Counted from the first letter of the stretch, positions 17,212 to 26,141 are shown. The stretch: DNA of 64,000 bases from an uncultured Collinsella sp. (GCA_902493375.1 CABUPH010000005.1:1-64000); one strand, 5' to 3'. Numbers and translations are program-made. The notes: generated by a model not told the origin, from the letters alone.

Positions 17212-17576
17212 ACACGAGTCTAAACAACTGATATACATGATTGCGCAATTTTCAACCATTTATTTCGCCATGATTGCCTGCTGGTTTCGGGTTTTATTAA
17301 CGCTAAAACGTTTGACTAACCATGGTGAACAACCCTGCTATCCTGCGGGTTGACGAAGACTGATATCTCACCTCGTCGATACATACTGTCTGGCGAATCG
17401 TTTGTCAATGAATTCGGTGAACGGTAGTAAATACCGTTCAAGCGTATGTATGTATCGGTCACCGAGCGCGGCACCTCAGTTGGGTTCGTCGGTAGGTAAG
17501 GTATATATCGTCCGCAAGTTGCGCGGGGGCAAGTCTAGGTGCTCCCGAGTAAGATTCTCTATTGATAGGAGAAGAC
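17212..17576 (+). promoter_or_regulatory. Control region of the nan operon
   Basis: The 365-base non-coding stretch between uvrC and the binding-protein gene holds a promoter candidate and an operator. The promoter candidate is TTGACT at 17309-17314, an 18-base spacer, and TGCTAT. Downstream, GAACGGTA and TACCGTTC form a perfect 8-bp inverted repeat around GTAAA (17419-17439), placed as an operator would be in the leader. The remaining sequence is AT-rich without a convincing ORF. No riboswitch was recognised. Confidence 0.5.
17419..17439. promoter_or_regulatory. Palindromic operator candidate of the nan operon
   Basis: A perfect inverted repeat (8-base arms, 5-base spacer) lies about 140 bases before the first gene. 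The regulator is not in the window. A sialic-acid-responsive repressor is a natural guess from context only. Confidence 0.5.
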
Positions 17577-19190
17577 ATGGCCATCATCAACAAGGGTATG
17601 TCCAGGCGTTCGTTCCTCGGCCTCACCGGCAGCGTCGCTGCTGTCGCAGGGCTTGGTCTCACCGGCTGCGGTGGCAGCTCTAGCGACGAGGGTTCCGCTT
17701 CCGGTTCCACCGATTCCGCCAACCGTGGCGGCGGCGTGATCACCGCTGGTTCCGCTTACGCTCCGTCCAGCTTCGATCCCGCCAGCACCGGCTCCGCTGT
17801 GGGCCTGGGTGCTAACTGGCACGTCGTCGAGGGCCTCTACGGCATCGATTACCACGACTACAGCACCTTCAACGAGCTCGCCACCGACGATCCCAAGTCT
17901 GTGGACGACACCACTTTCGAGGTCACCATCCGCAAGGGCGCCAAGTTCTCCGATGGCACCGAGGTCACCGCTGACGATGTCGTTGCCTCCTACACCGCTT
18001 GCGCCGCTTCCGCTACCTATGCTCCGTTCTTCCAGCCCTTCGAGTCCATCGAGGCCAAGGACGCTAGCACCGTGACGGTCAAGACCAAGGTCCCCAACTT
18101 CTCCCTGCTCAAGGATCGTCTGGCCATCGTCCGCGTTACCCCGGCCACCCAGACCGAGGAGGATCGCGCCAAGCAGCCGATCGGCTCCGGCCCCTGGATG
18201 TACGACTCTATCTCCGATACCGAGATCACCCTGGTTCCCAACCCCGAGTACAACGGTGAGTATGCTGCCGAGGATAAGAAGATCCAGTACAGCATCCTGA
18301 CCGACCCCACCGCTCGCGTTACCGCTCAGCAGGAGGGCTCCACGCTCGTTATGGAGCTCGTTACCGCTGACGCCGTCGACCAGCTCGAGAGCGCCGGCTG
18401 CAAGATCGATAACGTTCAGGGTTTCGGCACCCGCTTCATCATGTTCAACGTCGCCAAGGAGCCTTGGAACAACGTCAAGGTCCGTCAGGCTGTCATGTAT
18501 GCGCTCGACACCGAGAAGATGGTCAGCAACACCTTCGCTGGCCTTGCCACCGCTGCCAGCTGCTACCTGCCCAAGAGCTTCACCAACTATCATGAGGCTT
18601 CCACGGTGTACAAGACCGACGCCAAGAAGGCTAAGAAGCTCATCGAGGAGTCTGGCATCACCCCGGGTGCCATCACCCTGCGCACCACCGACAACGAGCA
18701 GATTAAGGGCATGGCCGCCCAGGTCAAGAACGACCTCGACGCTCTCGGCTTCGATGTGACCATCCAGACCGATACCTCGCCGGCTACCTACGCTGCCATC
18801 GACGGCGGCGAGGCCTACGATATCCTCCTTGCCCCTGGCGATCCTTCCTGCTTCGGCGCCGACCCCGACCTGCTGCTCAACTGGTGGTACGGCGACAACG
18901 TCTGGATGCAGACCCGTTGCCCGTGGAAGGAGTCCGCTGAGTGGCAGAAGCTCCACGGTCTCATGGACGAGGCTCTTGCCGCCGAGGGCGACGAGCAGCA
19001 GAAGAAGTGGAACGAGTGCTTCGACATCATTGCCGACAACGCCGTTCTGTACCCCGTTGTCCACGTCAAGACCGTCTCCGCTTCCTGGGACGATCCGTCC
19101 ACTGCGCCCAACGGCGAGGCCCTCGATGGCTTCAAGGGCATCGGCACGACGAGCATGTCCTTCAGGGGCGTTGCGACCGTCAAGGCGTAA
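17577..19190 (+). CDS. Substrate-binding lipoprotein of a peptide/nickel/sialate-type ABC transporter
   Basis: A 537-residue extracellular solute-binding protein of family 5 (SBP_bac_5), anchored as a lipoprotein. The N-terminus carries SRRSFLGLTG, a good twin-arginine motif, then a hydrophobic core and the lipobox LTGC (Cys at about residue 31), so Tat export and lipidation are both predicted. A Ser/Gly-rich linker follows, then the binding domain. ATG 17577 has AGGAG upstream. It heads a cluster with transporter genes and nanA/nanK/nanE, so the ligand is most likely a sialic acid (Sat-type uptake) and not a peptide. That is inference from context. Codon use is strongly biased, as for a highly expressed protein. 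Confidence 0.85.
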   Translation: MAIINKGMSRRSFLGLTGSVAAVAGLGLTGCGGSSSDEGSASGSTDSANRGGGVITAGSAYAPSSFDPASTGSAVGLGANWHVVEGLYGIDYHDYSTFNELATDDPKSVDDTTFEVTIRKGAKFSDGTEVTADDVVASYTACAASATYAPFFQPFESIEAKDASTVTVKTKVPNFSLLKDRLAIVRVTPATQTEEDRAKQPIGSGPWMYDSISDTEITLVPNPEYNGEYAAEDKKIQYSILTDPTARVTAQQEGSTLVMELVTADAVDQLESAGCKIDNVQGFGTRFIMFNVAKEPWNNVKVRQAVMYALDTEKMVSNTFAGLATAASCYLPKSFTNYHEASTVYKTDAKKAKKLIEESGITPGAITLRTTDNEQIKGMAAQVKNDLDALGFDVTIQTDTSPATYAAIDGGEAYDILLAPGDPSCFGADPDLLLNWWYGDNVWMQTRCPWKESAEWQKLHGLMDEALAAEGDEQQKKWNECFDIIADNAVLYPVVHVKTVSASWDDPSTAPNGEALDGFKGIGTTSMSFRGVATVKA

Positions 19191-19252
19191 GACTCGCTTG
19201 AGTCTGTATGCAGGATGTCGGTCGTTGGGACCGTATCCTCATAGTTGAAACA

Positions 19253-19286
19253 AAGACCCGGGCGGCAACGATGTCGCTCGGGTCTT
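19253..19286 (+). terminator. Intercistronic hairpin after the binding-protein gene
   Basis: AAGACCCG ... CGGGTCTT form a stem with additional GCG/CGC pairs and no T tract. Placed between the binding-protein and permease genes, it probably stabilises the upstream message or attenuates downstream transcription. Confidence 0.6.
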
Positions 19287-19347
19287 GTAATGAGTATCCG
19301 TACTCATATACCAGTTGGTCCTACCGACAAAAGAAAGGGGAGAGAAC

Positions 19348-20304
19348 GTGAACAACTTGCTACGTTTGATTGGAAGGCGTCTTGTGGCGCTGCCGATCAT
19401 GGCATTGGGCGTCACCGTCCTGGTGTTCTTCCTTATGTCGTTCTCCAAGACCGACCCCGCCTACACGGCGTTGGGTGACGGTGCCTCGCCCGAGGCGGTT
19501 GCCGAGTACCATGAGAAGTATGGTCTGGACGACCCCTGGCCCGTGCGCTACGTGCGCTATATGGGCGATTTGATCCATGGCGACATGGGCACCTATGGTG
19601 CTGCTCGCAACTCCGTTGCCAAGCGCATCTCCACGGCCCTGCCCGTCACGATGCAGCTGACCTTCATCGGTCTTGCCATCGGTGCGGTCGTTTCGTTTTT
19701 GCTCGGCGTCATCGCGGCTCTGTATCGCGACAAATGGCCGGACCAAGTGATCCGCGTCTTTTCCATCGCCGGCTTGGCAACCCCGTCGTTCTGGCTTGCC
19801 GTTCTGTTGATCCTGCTGTTCTCTTCCTACCTTAAGGTGCTCCCGGCATCGGGTGCTCTGCCTCACTTCACCACGAATCCGGTTGGCTATCTGGGACGTA
19901 TGATCATGCCCGCTATCGCCTTGGCATTTCCGCTGACGGGCCAGATGACTCGTATCGTGCGTACCGCCATGGTCGAGGAGCTCGATAAGGATTATGTCCG
20001 TATGGCTCGCGGCGCCGGCGTTCCCGAGAAGGTCGTCGTCGGCATCAACGTTCTTCGCAATGCGCTGATCACCCCGGTCACCACCCTCGGTCTTAAGATC
20101 GGTTACCTCATGGGCGGCGCCGTCGTCATCGAGGTTATCTTCAACCTCCCCGGCATGGGCACCGCGATTCTGCAGGGCGTTCAGGGCAACGAGGCGAACC
20201 TGGTTCAGGGCGTCGTTATCGTCGTTGCTCTTGCCTTCATCATCATCAACATCGTGGTTGACATGCTCTACCTGCTCATCAACCCGCGCATCAGGACGGT
20301 GTAG
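19348..20304 (+). CDS. ABC transporter permease, DppB/OppB type
   Basis: A 318-residue inner-membrane permease with about six hydrophobic segments. It has the family N-terminus (RLIGRRLVALPIMALGVTVLVFFL) and the EAA-type cytoplasmic loop (VRMARGAGVPEKVVVGINVLRNA) that docks the ATPases. The start is taken as GTG 19348 because AAAGGGGAGAG lies just before it. An upstream in-frame ATG at 19315 has no site. It pairs with the permease half of the following fusion gene to form the channel. Confidence 0.88.
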   Translation: MNNLLRLIGRRLVALPIMALGVTVLVFFLMSFSKTDPAYTALGDGASPEAVAEYHEKYGLDDPWPVRYVRYMGDLIHGDMGTYGAARNSVAKRISTALPVTMQLTFIGLAIGAVVSFLLGVIAALYRDKWPDQVIRVFSIAGLATPSFWLAVLLILLFSSYLKVLPASGALPHFTTNPVGYLGRMIMPAIALAFPLTGQMTRIVRTAMVEELDKDYVRMARGAGVPEKVVVGINVLRNALITPVTTLGLKIGYLMGGAVVIEVIFNLPGMGTAILQGVQGNEANLVQGVVIVVALAFIIINIVVDMLYLLINPRIRTV

Positions 20305-20307
20305 ATT

Positions 20308-22323
20308 ATGGTAAAGATTCGAGAGAAGCAAACCGAGCAGCTCGAGAAGGCTGCCTCTAAGGGGCTCAAGCTCGGTGGCTGGAAGAAGATGACGCTGTCT
20401 TCTAAGATTGCAGCCGTCGTGCTGGTGCTGGTCGCCCTGACTGCGATTCTGGCGCCCCTTCTTGCCCCCTATAGCCCGGTCGAGATTTTTACGGCTCGCC
20501 AGGCTCCCGGCAACGGATTTATTTTCGGTACCGACGATAAGGGTCGCGACATTCTGTCGCGTATGCTCTACGGTGGTCGTTACTCGCTGATTATCGGCTT
20601 TGGCGCCACTGCTATGGCTCTGGTCTGCGGCTCGGTCGTAGGCGCCCTTGCGGCGGTTTCGCGCAAGGCCGTCTCCGAGACGATCATGCGTATCTTGGAC
20701 ATCATCATGTCCATCCCGGGCATCGCCCTCGCGGCCGTCTTCGTCTCCATCCTGGGCAACTCCGTGCCGTCGATCATCTTCGCCATTGGCTTTATGTACA
20801 CTCCGCAGATTGCCCGTATCGTGCGCGCCAACATCGTGTCCGAGTACGGCGAGGACTATGTCCGCGCGGTCATCGTTTCCGGCGCCAAGGCTCCGTGGAT
20901 TTTGATCAAGCATGTTCTGCGTAACTGCATCGCCCCGATCATGGTCTTCACCGTTACCCTGGTCGCCGACGCCATCATCTTCGAGGCCTCGCTGACCTTC
21001 ATCGGCGCTGGTATTCAGGAGCCCACCGCTACCTGGGGCAACATCCTCGCCGACGCCCGCGGCGGCGTGCTCGCCGGCCGTTGGTGGCAGGCGCTGTTCC
21101 CGGGCCTGGCCATCATGATCACCTGCCTGGCGCTCAACATCCTCTCCGAGGGCATTACCGACGCCATGGCCGCTGCTCCCTCCGCCGCCCTGGATCCGAC
21201 CGATTCCTCCAAGCGTCGCGAGGCCGACCTGCTGGTCTCCGACCCCGTTCGCGCCTACAAGGAGCAGGCCCAGTCCCTCTCCGCTCGCCTTGGCGCCCTG
21301 CGCGATGTCGAGCTCAAGCGTGACGATCGCCATGTGCCCGACGAGTCTGTCGAACCGATTCTCTCGGTCCGCGATTTCTGCATCCAGTTTGAACACCACG
21401 GTGATATCAACGTCGTCGACCACGTCAACTTTGACGTCCGTCCCGGCCAGACCATGGGCCTGGTAGGCGAGTCCGGCTGCGGTAAGTCCATCACCACGCT
21501 GGCCATCATGGGTCTGACCGACGATGACGAGCATCTTTCCGGCGAGGTTCTCTGGGAGGGCCGCGACCTGCTCAAGATGAGCAAGAAGGAGTGGTTCGGC
21601 CTGCGCGGTACCGATATCGCCATGGTCTACCAGGACGCCCTGTCCTCGCTTAACCCCTCCATGCTCATCTCTGCCCAGATGAAGCAGCTCACCAAGCGTG
21701 GCGGCACCCGTAGCGCCGAGGAGCTCCTGGAGCTCGTTGGCCTCGACCCCAAGCGTACGCTCGAGAGCTATCCGCATGAGCTTTCCGGTGGCCAGCGTCA
21801 GCGCGTCCTGATCGCTATGGCCCTTACCCGCGACCCCAAGCTGGTCATCTGCGACGAGCCCACGACCGCTCTGGACGTTACCGTCCAGAAGCAGGTCATC
21901 AAGCTGCTCAACGATCTTCAGGCCAAGCTCGGCTTTGCCATGATCTTCGTTTCGCATGACCTGGCTCTGGTCGCCGAGGTCGCCCATAACATCACGGTTA
22001 TGTACGCCGGTCAGGTTATCGAGCAGGCACCCACCAAGGAGCTGCTCACGAACCCGATCCACGAGTACACCCGCGGTCTTCTGGGTTCCGTTCTGTCCAT
22101 CGAGAGCGGTTCGGGCCGCCTGCACCAGGTGCCCGGCGCCGTTCCGAGCCCGCGCGATTTCCCCAAGGGCGATCGCTTCGCGCCCCGCTCGAGCCACCCG
22201 CGTATTGGTCTGGACACCCGTCCGGTCTTCAAGCGCGTGCCCGGCACCGAGCACTTCTATTCCGAGCTCCCCGACGAGGTGCTCAAGGCAAATGGTTTGA
22301 CCCCTCACGCGGAGGTGATGTAG
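20308..22323 (+). CDS. Fused ABC permease-ATPase (DppC-DppD type)
   Basis: A 671-residue protein joining two normally separate subunits. Residues about 1-300 are a DppC-like permease (first membrane segment near 35; FGTDDKGRDILSRMLYG; EAA loop VRAVIVSGAKAPWILIKH). A hydrophilic linker rich in charged residues runs to about 345. Residues 350-671 are a DppD-like ATPase: Walker A VGESGCGKS, signature LSGGQRQRV, Walker B LVICDEPTTALD, plus the oligopeptide-type C-terminal extension. No stop or frame change interrupts it. Fusion fixes the 1:1 ratio of the two. The ribosome site for ATG 20308 is weak, suggesting coupling to the upstream permease, which ends 3 bases before. Confidence 0.88.
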   Translation: MVKIREKQTEQLEKAASKGLKLGGWKKMTLSSKIAAVVLVLVALTAILAPLLAPYSPVEIFTARQAPGNGFIFGTDDKGRDILSRMLYGGRYSLIIGFGATAMALVCGSVVGALAAVSRKAVSETIMRILDIIMSIPGIALAAVFVSILGNSVPSIIFAIGFMYTPQIARIVRANIVSEYGEDYVRAVIVSGAKAPWILIKHVLRNCIAPIMVFTVTLVADAIIFEASLTFIGAGIQEPTATWGNILADARGGVLAGRWWQALFPGLAIMITCLALNILSEGITDAMAAAPSAALDPTDSSKRREADLLVSDPVRAYKEQAQSLSARLGALRDVELKRDDRHVPDESVEPILSVRDFCIQFEHHGDINVVDHVNFDVRPGQTMGLVGESGCGKSITTLAIMGLTDDDEHLSGEVLWEGRDLLKMSKKEWFGLRGTDIAMVYQDALSSLNPSMLISAQMKQLTKRGGTRSAEELLELVGLDPKRTLESYPHELSGGQRQRVLIAMALTRDPKLVICDEPTTALDVTVQKQVIKLLNDLQAKLGFAMIFVSHDLALVAEVAHNITVMYAGQVIEQAPTKELLTNPIHEYTRGLLGSVLSIESGSGRLHQVPGAVPSPRDFPKGDRFAPRSSHPRIGLDTRPVFKRVPGTEHFYSELPDEVLKANGLTPHAEVM

Positions 22324-23151
22324 ATGAGCGAGACCGCAGTAAACGGCGTCGAGCCGATCATCTTCCTTGATGACGTCCACGTCACCTTTAGGACCCGTAC
22401 CGGCTCGATTCTGCACCCCAACCTGGTTCACGCCGTCCAGGGTGTAACGATTAAGCTCATGCCCGGTCAGACGATCGGCATCGTCGGCGAGTCCGGTTGC
22501 GGTAAATCCACCACCGCCAACGTCATGTGCGGCCTGCAGGCCCCCACGAGCGGCAAGGTCTACTTTAAGGGCAAGGACGTTACCAAGCGCACCGCCGAGG
22601 ACCGTCGTCACATGGGTCGCGTCATCTCGGTCGTGTTCCAGAACCCGGCCACGGCGCTCAACCCCCGCATGGTCGTTCGCGAGCAACTGCTCGACCCCAT
22701 GCGCGTCCACAACCTGGGTACCGAGGCCGAGCAGGAGAAGCGCGTCAAGGAACTCTTGGAGCTCACCGGTCTGCCCAGCTCCGCCGCCGAGGTTCTTCCC
22801 GGCCAGCTTTCGGGCGGCCAGCGCCAGCGCGTCGCAATTGCCCGTGCCCTGTCGCTGAACCCCGATGCCATCATCGCTGACGAGCCCACCTCGGCTCTGG
22901 ACGTTTCGGTCCGCGCACAGATTCTGAACCTGCTGACTGACCTTAAGAAGGAGCTCGGCCTGGCCATGGTGTTCATCAGCCATGACATCCAGACGGTCCG
23001 CTATATCTCTGACGACATCATCGTTATGAATGGCGGCAAGATCGTCGAGCAGGGCGAGGCCAAGCAGGTCTTCCAGCACCCCCAGGACCCCTACACCAAG
23101 ATGCTGCTCGGCGCTGCGCCGTCGCTGCTGCATCCCAAGCTCGGCGAGTAG
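22324..23151 (+). CDS. ABC transporter ATPase, DppF type
   Basis: A 275-residue ATP-binding subunit that completes the transporter with the fused ATPase. It has Walker A VGESGCGKSTTANV, signature LSGGQRQRVAIARAL, Walker B AIIADEPTSALD and the switch His in FISHDIQTVR. It is shorter than a typical OppF, because the C-terminal Cys-rich extension (present in the second transporter's ATPases at 39-41 kb) is missing. The ATG follows the fusion gene's TAG without a gap, with GGAGGTG inside the preceding codons. Confidence 0.9.
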   Translation: MSETAVNGVEPIIFLDDVHVTFRTRTGSILHPNLVHAVQGVTIKLMPGQTIGIVGESGCGKSTTANVMCGLQAPTSGKVYFKGKDVTKRTAEDRRHMGRVISVVFQNPATALNPRMVVREQLLDPMRVHNLGTEAEQEKRVKELLELTGLPSSAAEVLPGQLSGGQRQRVAIARALSLNPDAIIADEPTSALDVSVRAQILNLLTDLKKELGLAMVFISHDIQTVRYISDDIIVMNGGKIVEQGEAKQVFQHPQDPYTKMLLGAAPSLLHPKLGE

Positions 23152-23231
23152 CCTCGCTTTCCCTCCCGTGCGCCCGGTTCCCTTGCCGGGCGCACCTCCG
23201 TTGCGATTTCGAAAGGCTGGGTTCACGAGCC

Positions 23232-24209
23232 ATGCCAAGTGCTCAGGAGCTACAACATCAATTTGGTGAATATCGAGGCGCCATGTCCCGTCCATCAGAT
23301 TTCGATCTCTTTTGGAAGGATCGCATGGCCGAGGCCGACGCCGTCGGGCTTGACTATGCGATCGAAGCGGCATCGGTCACCGATGCCGCGACCTGCCAGC
23401 TTTTCGACCTCTGGTATACCGGCATGTGTGGCGCGCGCCTGCATGCCAAGTACCTTAAACCCGTCTCGGACGAGCCCGTGCCATTGGTACTTCAGTTCCA
23501 TGGGTATCCGGGTGCAAGCCGCAGCTGGTTTGAGCAGGCGTCGTTTGCGGGCATGGGCATGGCACTCATCGCCCTCGACTGCCCCGGCCAAGGAGGTCCC
23601 TCCGAGGACATTGGTGGATTTGAGGGCACAACGGTTGCCGGTCATATCGTCGCCGGTATCGACGGCGACCCGGCCAACCTCTACTATGTCCGCTTGCACC
23701 AAGATATTCGCATCCTGTGCCGCATCGTTCGCGAGCTCGAGGGCATCGATCTTGCGCGTGTGTTTGTGAACGGCGCGTCGCAGGGCGGCGGTTTGGGCAT
23801 TGCGACCTGTGCGCTTAACAGCGAGCTTATCAATCGTGCCGCCATCCTCTATCCCTTCCTGTCAGATTTCCGCCTGGTCTGGGATTTGGATGCCGACGAC
23901 ATTGCCTACGAGGGCCTGCGCTATTGGTCTCGCTGGTTTGACGAGGACTCGACTCGTATTGACGAAGCCTATGCCAAGCTGGCGTACTTCGATTCCAAGA
24001 ACTTTGCCCCTATGGTCAAATGCCCCGTGCTGTTTGGCACCGGCACGGCCGATATCGTCTGTCCGCCAGCGACGCAGTTTGCGGTCTATAACAACCTGAC
24101 CTGTGAAAAGCGTCATGAGTTCTTCGAAGGCTTTGGCCACGAGGAGATTCAGGATTTTGACGATTTGATCATTCCGTTTTTCTGCAAGGGAGGGGAGGCT
24201 CATGTCTAA
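23232..24209 (+). CDS. AXE1-family acetyl esterase (possible sialate/sugar O-acetylesterase)
   Basis: A 325-residue cytosolic alpha/beta hydrolase of the acetylxylan esterase/cephalosporin C deacetylase family. The oxyanion-hole loop is QFHGYPGASRSW, and the nucleophile elbow GASQGGG carries the Ser. The Asp lies in GTGTADIVCPP and the His in EGFGHEEIQ. There is no signal peptide, so the substrate must be imported. In a nan cluster the likely job is removal of O-acetyl groups from sialic acid or ManNAc derivatives. Members of this family also lie in sialic-acid loci of other gut and oral bacteria. The ribosome site (GAAAGG) is 16 bases from the ATG, so the start is less sure than most. Confidence 0.78.
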   Translation: MPSAQELQHQFGEYRGAMSRPSDFDLFWKDRMAEADAVGLDYAIEAASVTDAATCQLFDLWYTGMCGARLHAKYLKPVSDEPVPLVLQFHGYPGASRSWFEQASFAGMGMALIALDCPGQGGPSEDIGGFEGTTVAGHIVAGIDGDPANLYYVRLHQDIRILCRIVRELEGIDLARVFVNGASQGGGLGIATCALNSELINRAAILYPFLSDFRLVWDLDADDIAYEGLRYWSRWFDEDSTRIDEAYAKLAYFDSKNFAPMVKCPVLFGTGTADIVCPPATQFAVYNNLTCEKRHEFFEGFGHEEIQDFDDLIIPFFCKGGEAHV

Positions 24210-25053
24210 GTGCGAGAGCAATGTTGACGAGCTGATTGTCCCCGGGCTCGTGGGAATTCCTGGAACGGTTTCGTCAAGGCTTGCAGAATATCGGGACTGG
24301 CGCGGTGATGTCCAAGCAGATGTTTCTGATTTAGAGACATGCGCTTCGAATCTTGAGATTCAAGGCCTGGCCATTACGGCGATTGACTTTGTTAACCCCT
24401 GCGCCCGTTACTCGGAGGTCTCCTTTGAGCTCGGTGACGATGCGATTCACGCTCGTTTGATCGAGCCTGTCGGTCGTGCTCGAGTATCTGAGCGCGTGCC
24501 GTTGTGCCTGATGTTCCACGACATCGATCGGCCTGTGCGCGGCTGGCATCACATGACGAGATTTGCCGCCATGGGGTATGCCGTTCTCGCGCTGGATGAC
24601 GATGTTGCTGGTGCGGACGACCTGCGGCGGGGGATTGCTTCGCCCGCTTTTGTCGAGCGCGTCCGTTGGGGTTGCGCGCTGGCGAAGGTGGCGCGCAATC
24701 TTGATGGCATGGACCCCGACCGCATCTTTGCATGGGGCGAGGGCCTTGGCGGCGGAGTCGCGCTGGCGGTTTCTGCTCTGGACGAGCGGGGCCTCGCCAG
24801 CACGGCGGTTGCCAATCCGCTTCCTGGCGGCCTCGAGGCGCTGTCGTCTCGGGTGCGCGGATCGGTGATTATGGGCACATCGCTTATGGATACCGTGAGC
24901 GATCCCAAGGGCCAGTTTGCCGTATTCAACGGTCTTGAGTGTGACCGGAGACATATCATCTATGCAAAATACGCTCACGAGCGCATCAATGCGTTCGAAA
25001 ATGAAGTCGTCGACTTTTTTAACCAAACGTTCTACTCGTGTTCTTTGGCCTAG
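24202..25053 (+). CDS. Esterase-like protein lacking the nucleophile serine
   Basis: A 283-residue relative of the preceding esterase, overlapping it by 8 bases. The fold landmarks align: LCLMFHDIDRPVRGWHH for QFHGYPGASRSW, VRWGCALAKVARNLDGMDPDRIFAWG for the helix before the elbow, and HERINAFENEVVDFF for the His region. At the elbow GASQGGG is replaced by GEGLGGG, so Ser becomes Gly. The protein is also shorter and more divergent. It is an intact frame, not a frameshifted remnant, so it may be a binding or regulatory partner of the active esterase. A sugar or acyl sensor role is speculation. Confidence 0.7.
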   Translation: MSKCESNVDELIVPGLVGIPGTVSSRLAEYRDWRGDVQADVSDLETCASNLEIQGLAITAIDFVNPCARYSEVSFELGDDAIHARLIEPVGRARVSERVPLCLMFHDIDRPVRGWHHMTRFAAMGYAVLALDDDVAGADDLRRGIASPAFVERVRWGCALAKVARNLDGMDPDRIFAWGEGLGGGVALAVSALDERGLASTAVANPLPGGLEALSSRVRGSVIMGTSLMDTVSDPKGQFAVFNGLECDRRHIIYAKYAHERINAFENEVVDFFNQTFYSCSLA

Positions 25054-25121
25054 ACGGCCTGGACACTGCCAACAAGAGTGGGTGGCATAGGGCCGCCCGC
25101 CAGACAACTAAGGAGATTCTT

Positions 25122-26042
25122 GTGGCAACTCAGAAATTCACCGGCGTTATCCCTCCCGTCGTTGTTCCCGATACCGAAGATCACCAGCTCGACGTTGCCT
25201 CCTTTGAGCGCAGCATCAACCGCATGATCGATGCCGGCGTCGATGGCCTGTTCTTCTTGGGATCCTCGGGCGAGGTCGTCTTCTCCACCGACGAGCGCCG
25301 TCGCCAGATTATCGCCGAGGCCGTTCGTATCGTCGACCACCGTGTGCCTGTTCTGGTCGGCATCATCGATACCGAGACCGAGCGCATGATCGAGCACGGC
25401 AAGGTCGCCCAGGAGCTGGGCGCCGATGCCCTCGTCGCCACCTGCCCGTTCTATGCCCTGCAGGGCATGACCGAGGTCGAGGAGCACTTCCGTATCCTGC
25501 ACGAGGAGCTCGACCTGCCCATCTTCGCCTATGACATTCCCGTCTGCGTTCACACCAAGCTCCCCTGGAAGCTCCTTGCCAAGCTCGGCGCCGAGGGCGT
25601 CCTTGCTGGCGTCAAGGATTCCTCGGGTGATGACATCTCGTTCCGCTACCTCGTTCAGGAGAACGAGAAGAACGGCCATCCGATGAGCATTCTCACCGGC
25701 CACGAGGTTGTTGTCGACGGCGCCTACCTCGGTGGCGCCGACGGTTCCGTCCCGGGTCTCGCCAACGTTGAGCCCGAGGGCTACGTGCGTCAGTGGAAGG
25801 CCGCTCAGGCTGGTGACTGGGCTACCGTCAAGGCCGAGCAGGATCGCCTCAATGAGATTTCGCACATCTGGGATGTCACCTCGGGCGTCCAGGGCTATGC
25901 CGGTGGCGTCGGCGCCTTCAAGACCGCTATGAACCTTATGGGTATCTTCGACAGCCCGACCATGCCGCGCCCGGTGAAGGCCATGACCGGCGAGAACGTC
26001 GAGGCGATTAAGAAGGTCCTCCAGGACAACGGTCTCCTTTAA
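25122..26042 (+). CDS. nanA: N-acetylneuraminate lyase (DapA/NanA aldolase family)
   Basis: Class I aldolase expected to split N-acetylneuraminate into N-acetylmannosamine and pyruvate. The 306-residue TIM barrel has the family GSSGE motif (carboxylate binding), the catalytic Tyr in FAYDIPV and the Schiff-base Lys in AGVKDSSGDD. The start is GTG 25122 with AAGGAG at 25110-25115, not the upstream ATG of the open frame. Substrate specificity within this superfamily is hard to read from sequence. The nanK and nanE neighbours make sialic acid by far the most likely substrate. Confidence 0.82.
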   Translation: MATQKFTGVIPPVVVPDTEDHQLDVASFERSINRMIDAGVDGLFFLGSSGEVVFSTDERRRQIIAEAVRIVDHRVPVLVGIIDTETERMIEHGKVAQELGADALVATCPFYALQGMTEVEEHFRILHEELDLPIFAYDIPVCVHTKLPWKLLAKLGAEGVLAGVKDSSGDDISFRYLVQENEKNGHPMSILTGHEVVVDGAYLGGADGSVPGLANVEPEGYVRQWKAAQAGDWATVKAEQDRLNEISHIWDVTSGVQGYAGGVGAFKTAMNLMGIFDSPTMPRPVKAMTGENVEAIKKVLQDNGLL

Positions 26043-26045
26043 AGC

Positions 26046-26141
26046 TTTTCCAGGCACCCGACCTCGCCGTTCAACCGTGCGGCCATGACCCATTAGGTCA
26101 ATGGTCACACGGTTTCTCGGCGATTTCGGGCACCTGGAAAA
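26046..26141. repeat. 96-base nested inverted repeat between nanA and nanK
   Basis: The outer 16-base arms (26046-26061 and 26126-26141) are complementary except for a central CA facing CA. Inside them, TCGCCG/CGGCGA (26064-26069 and 26118-26123) and AACCGTG/CACGGTT (26073-26079 and 26108-26114) nest symmetrically. A TGACC/GGTCA pair lies near the tip. It would fold into one long rod in RNA, or a cruciform in DNA. It starts 4 bases after the nanA stop. Confidence 0.75.

Noticed and set aside
19360..23373. Very long antisense open frame (1337 codons) opposite the transporter genes
   Set aside because: It mirrors the codon bias of the plus-strand ABC transporter genes, has no ribosome site, and its translation is low-complexity His/Asp/Gly-rich without domain motifs.
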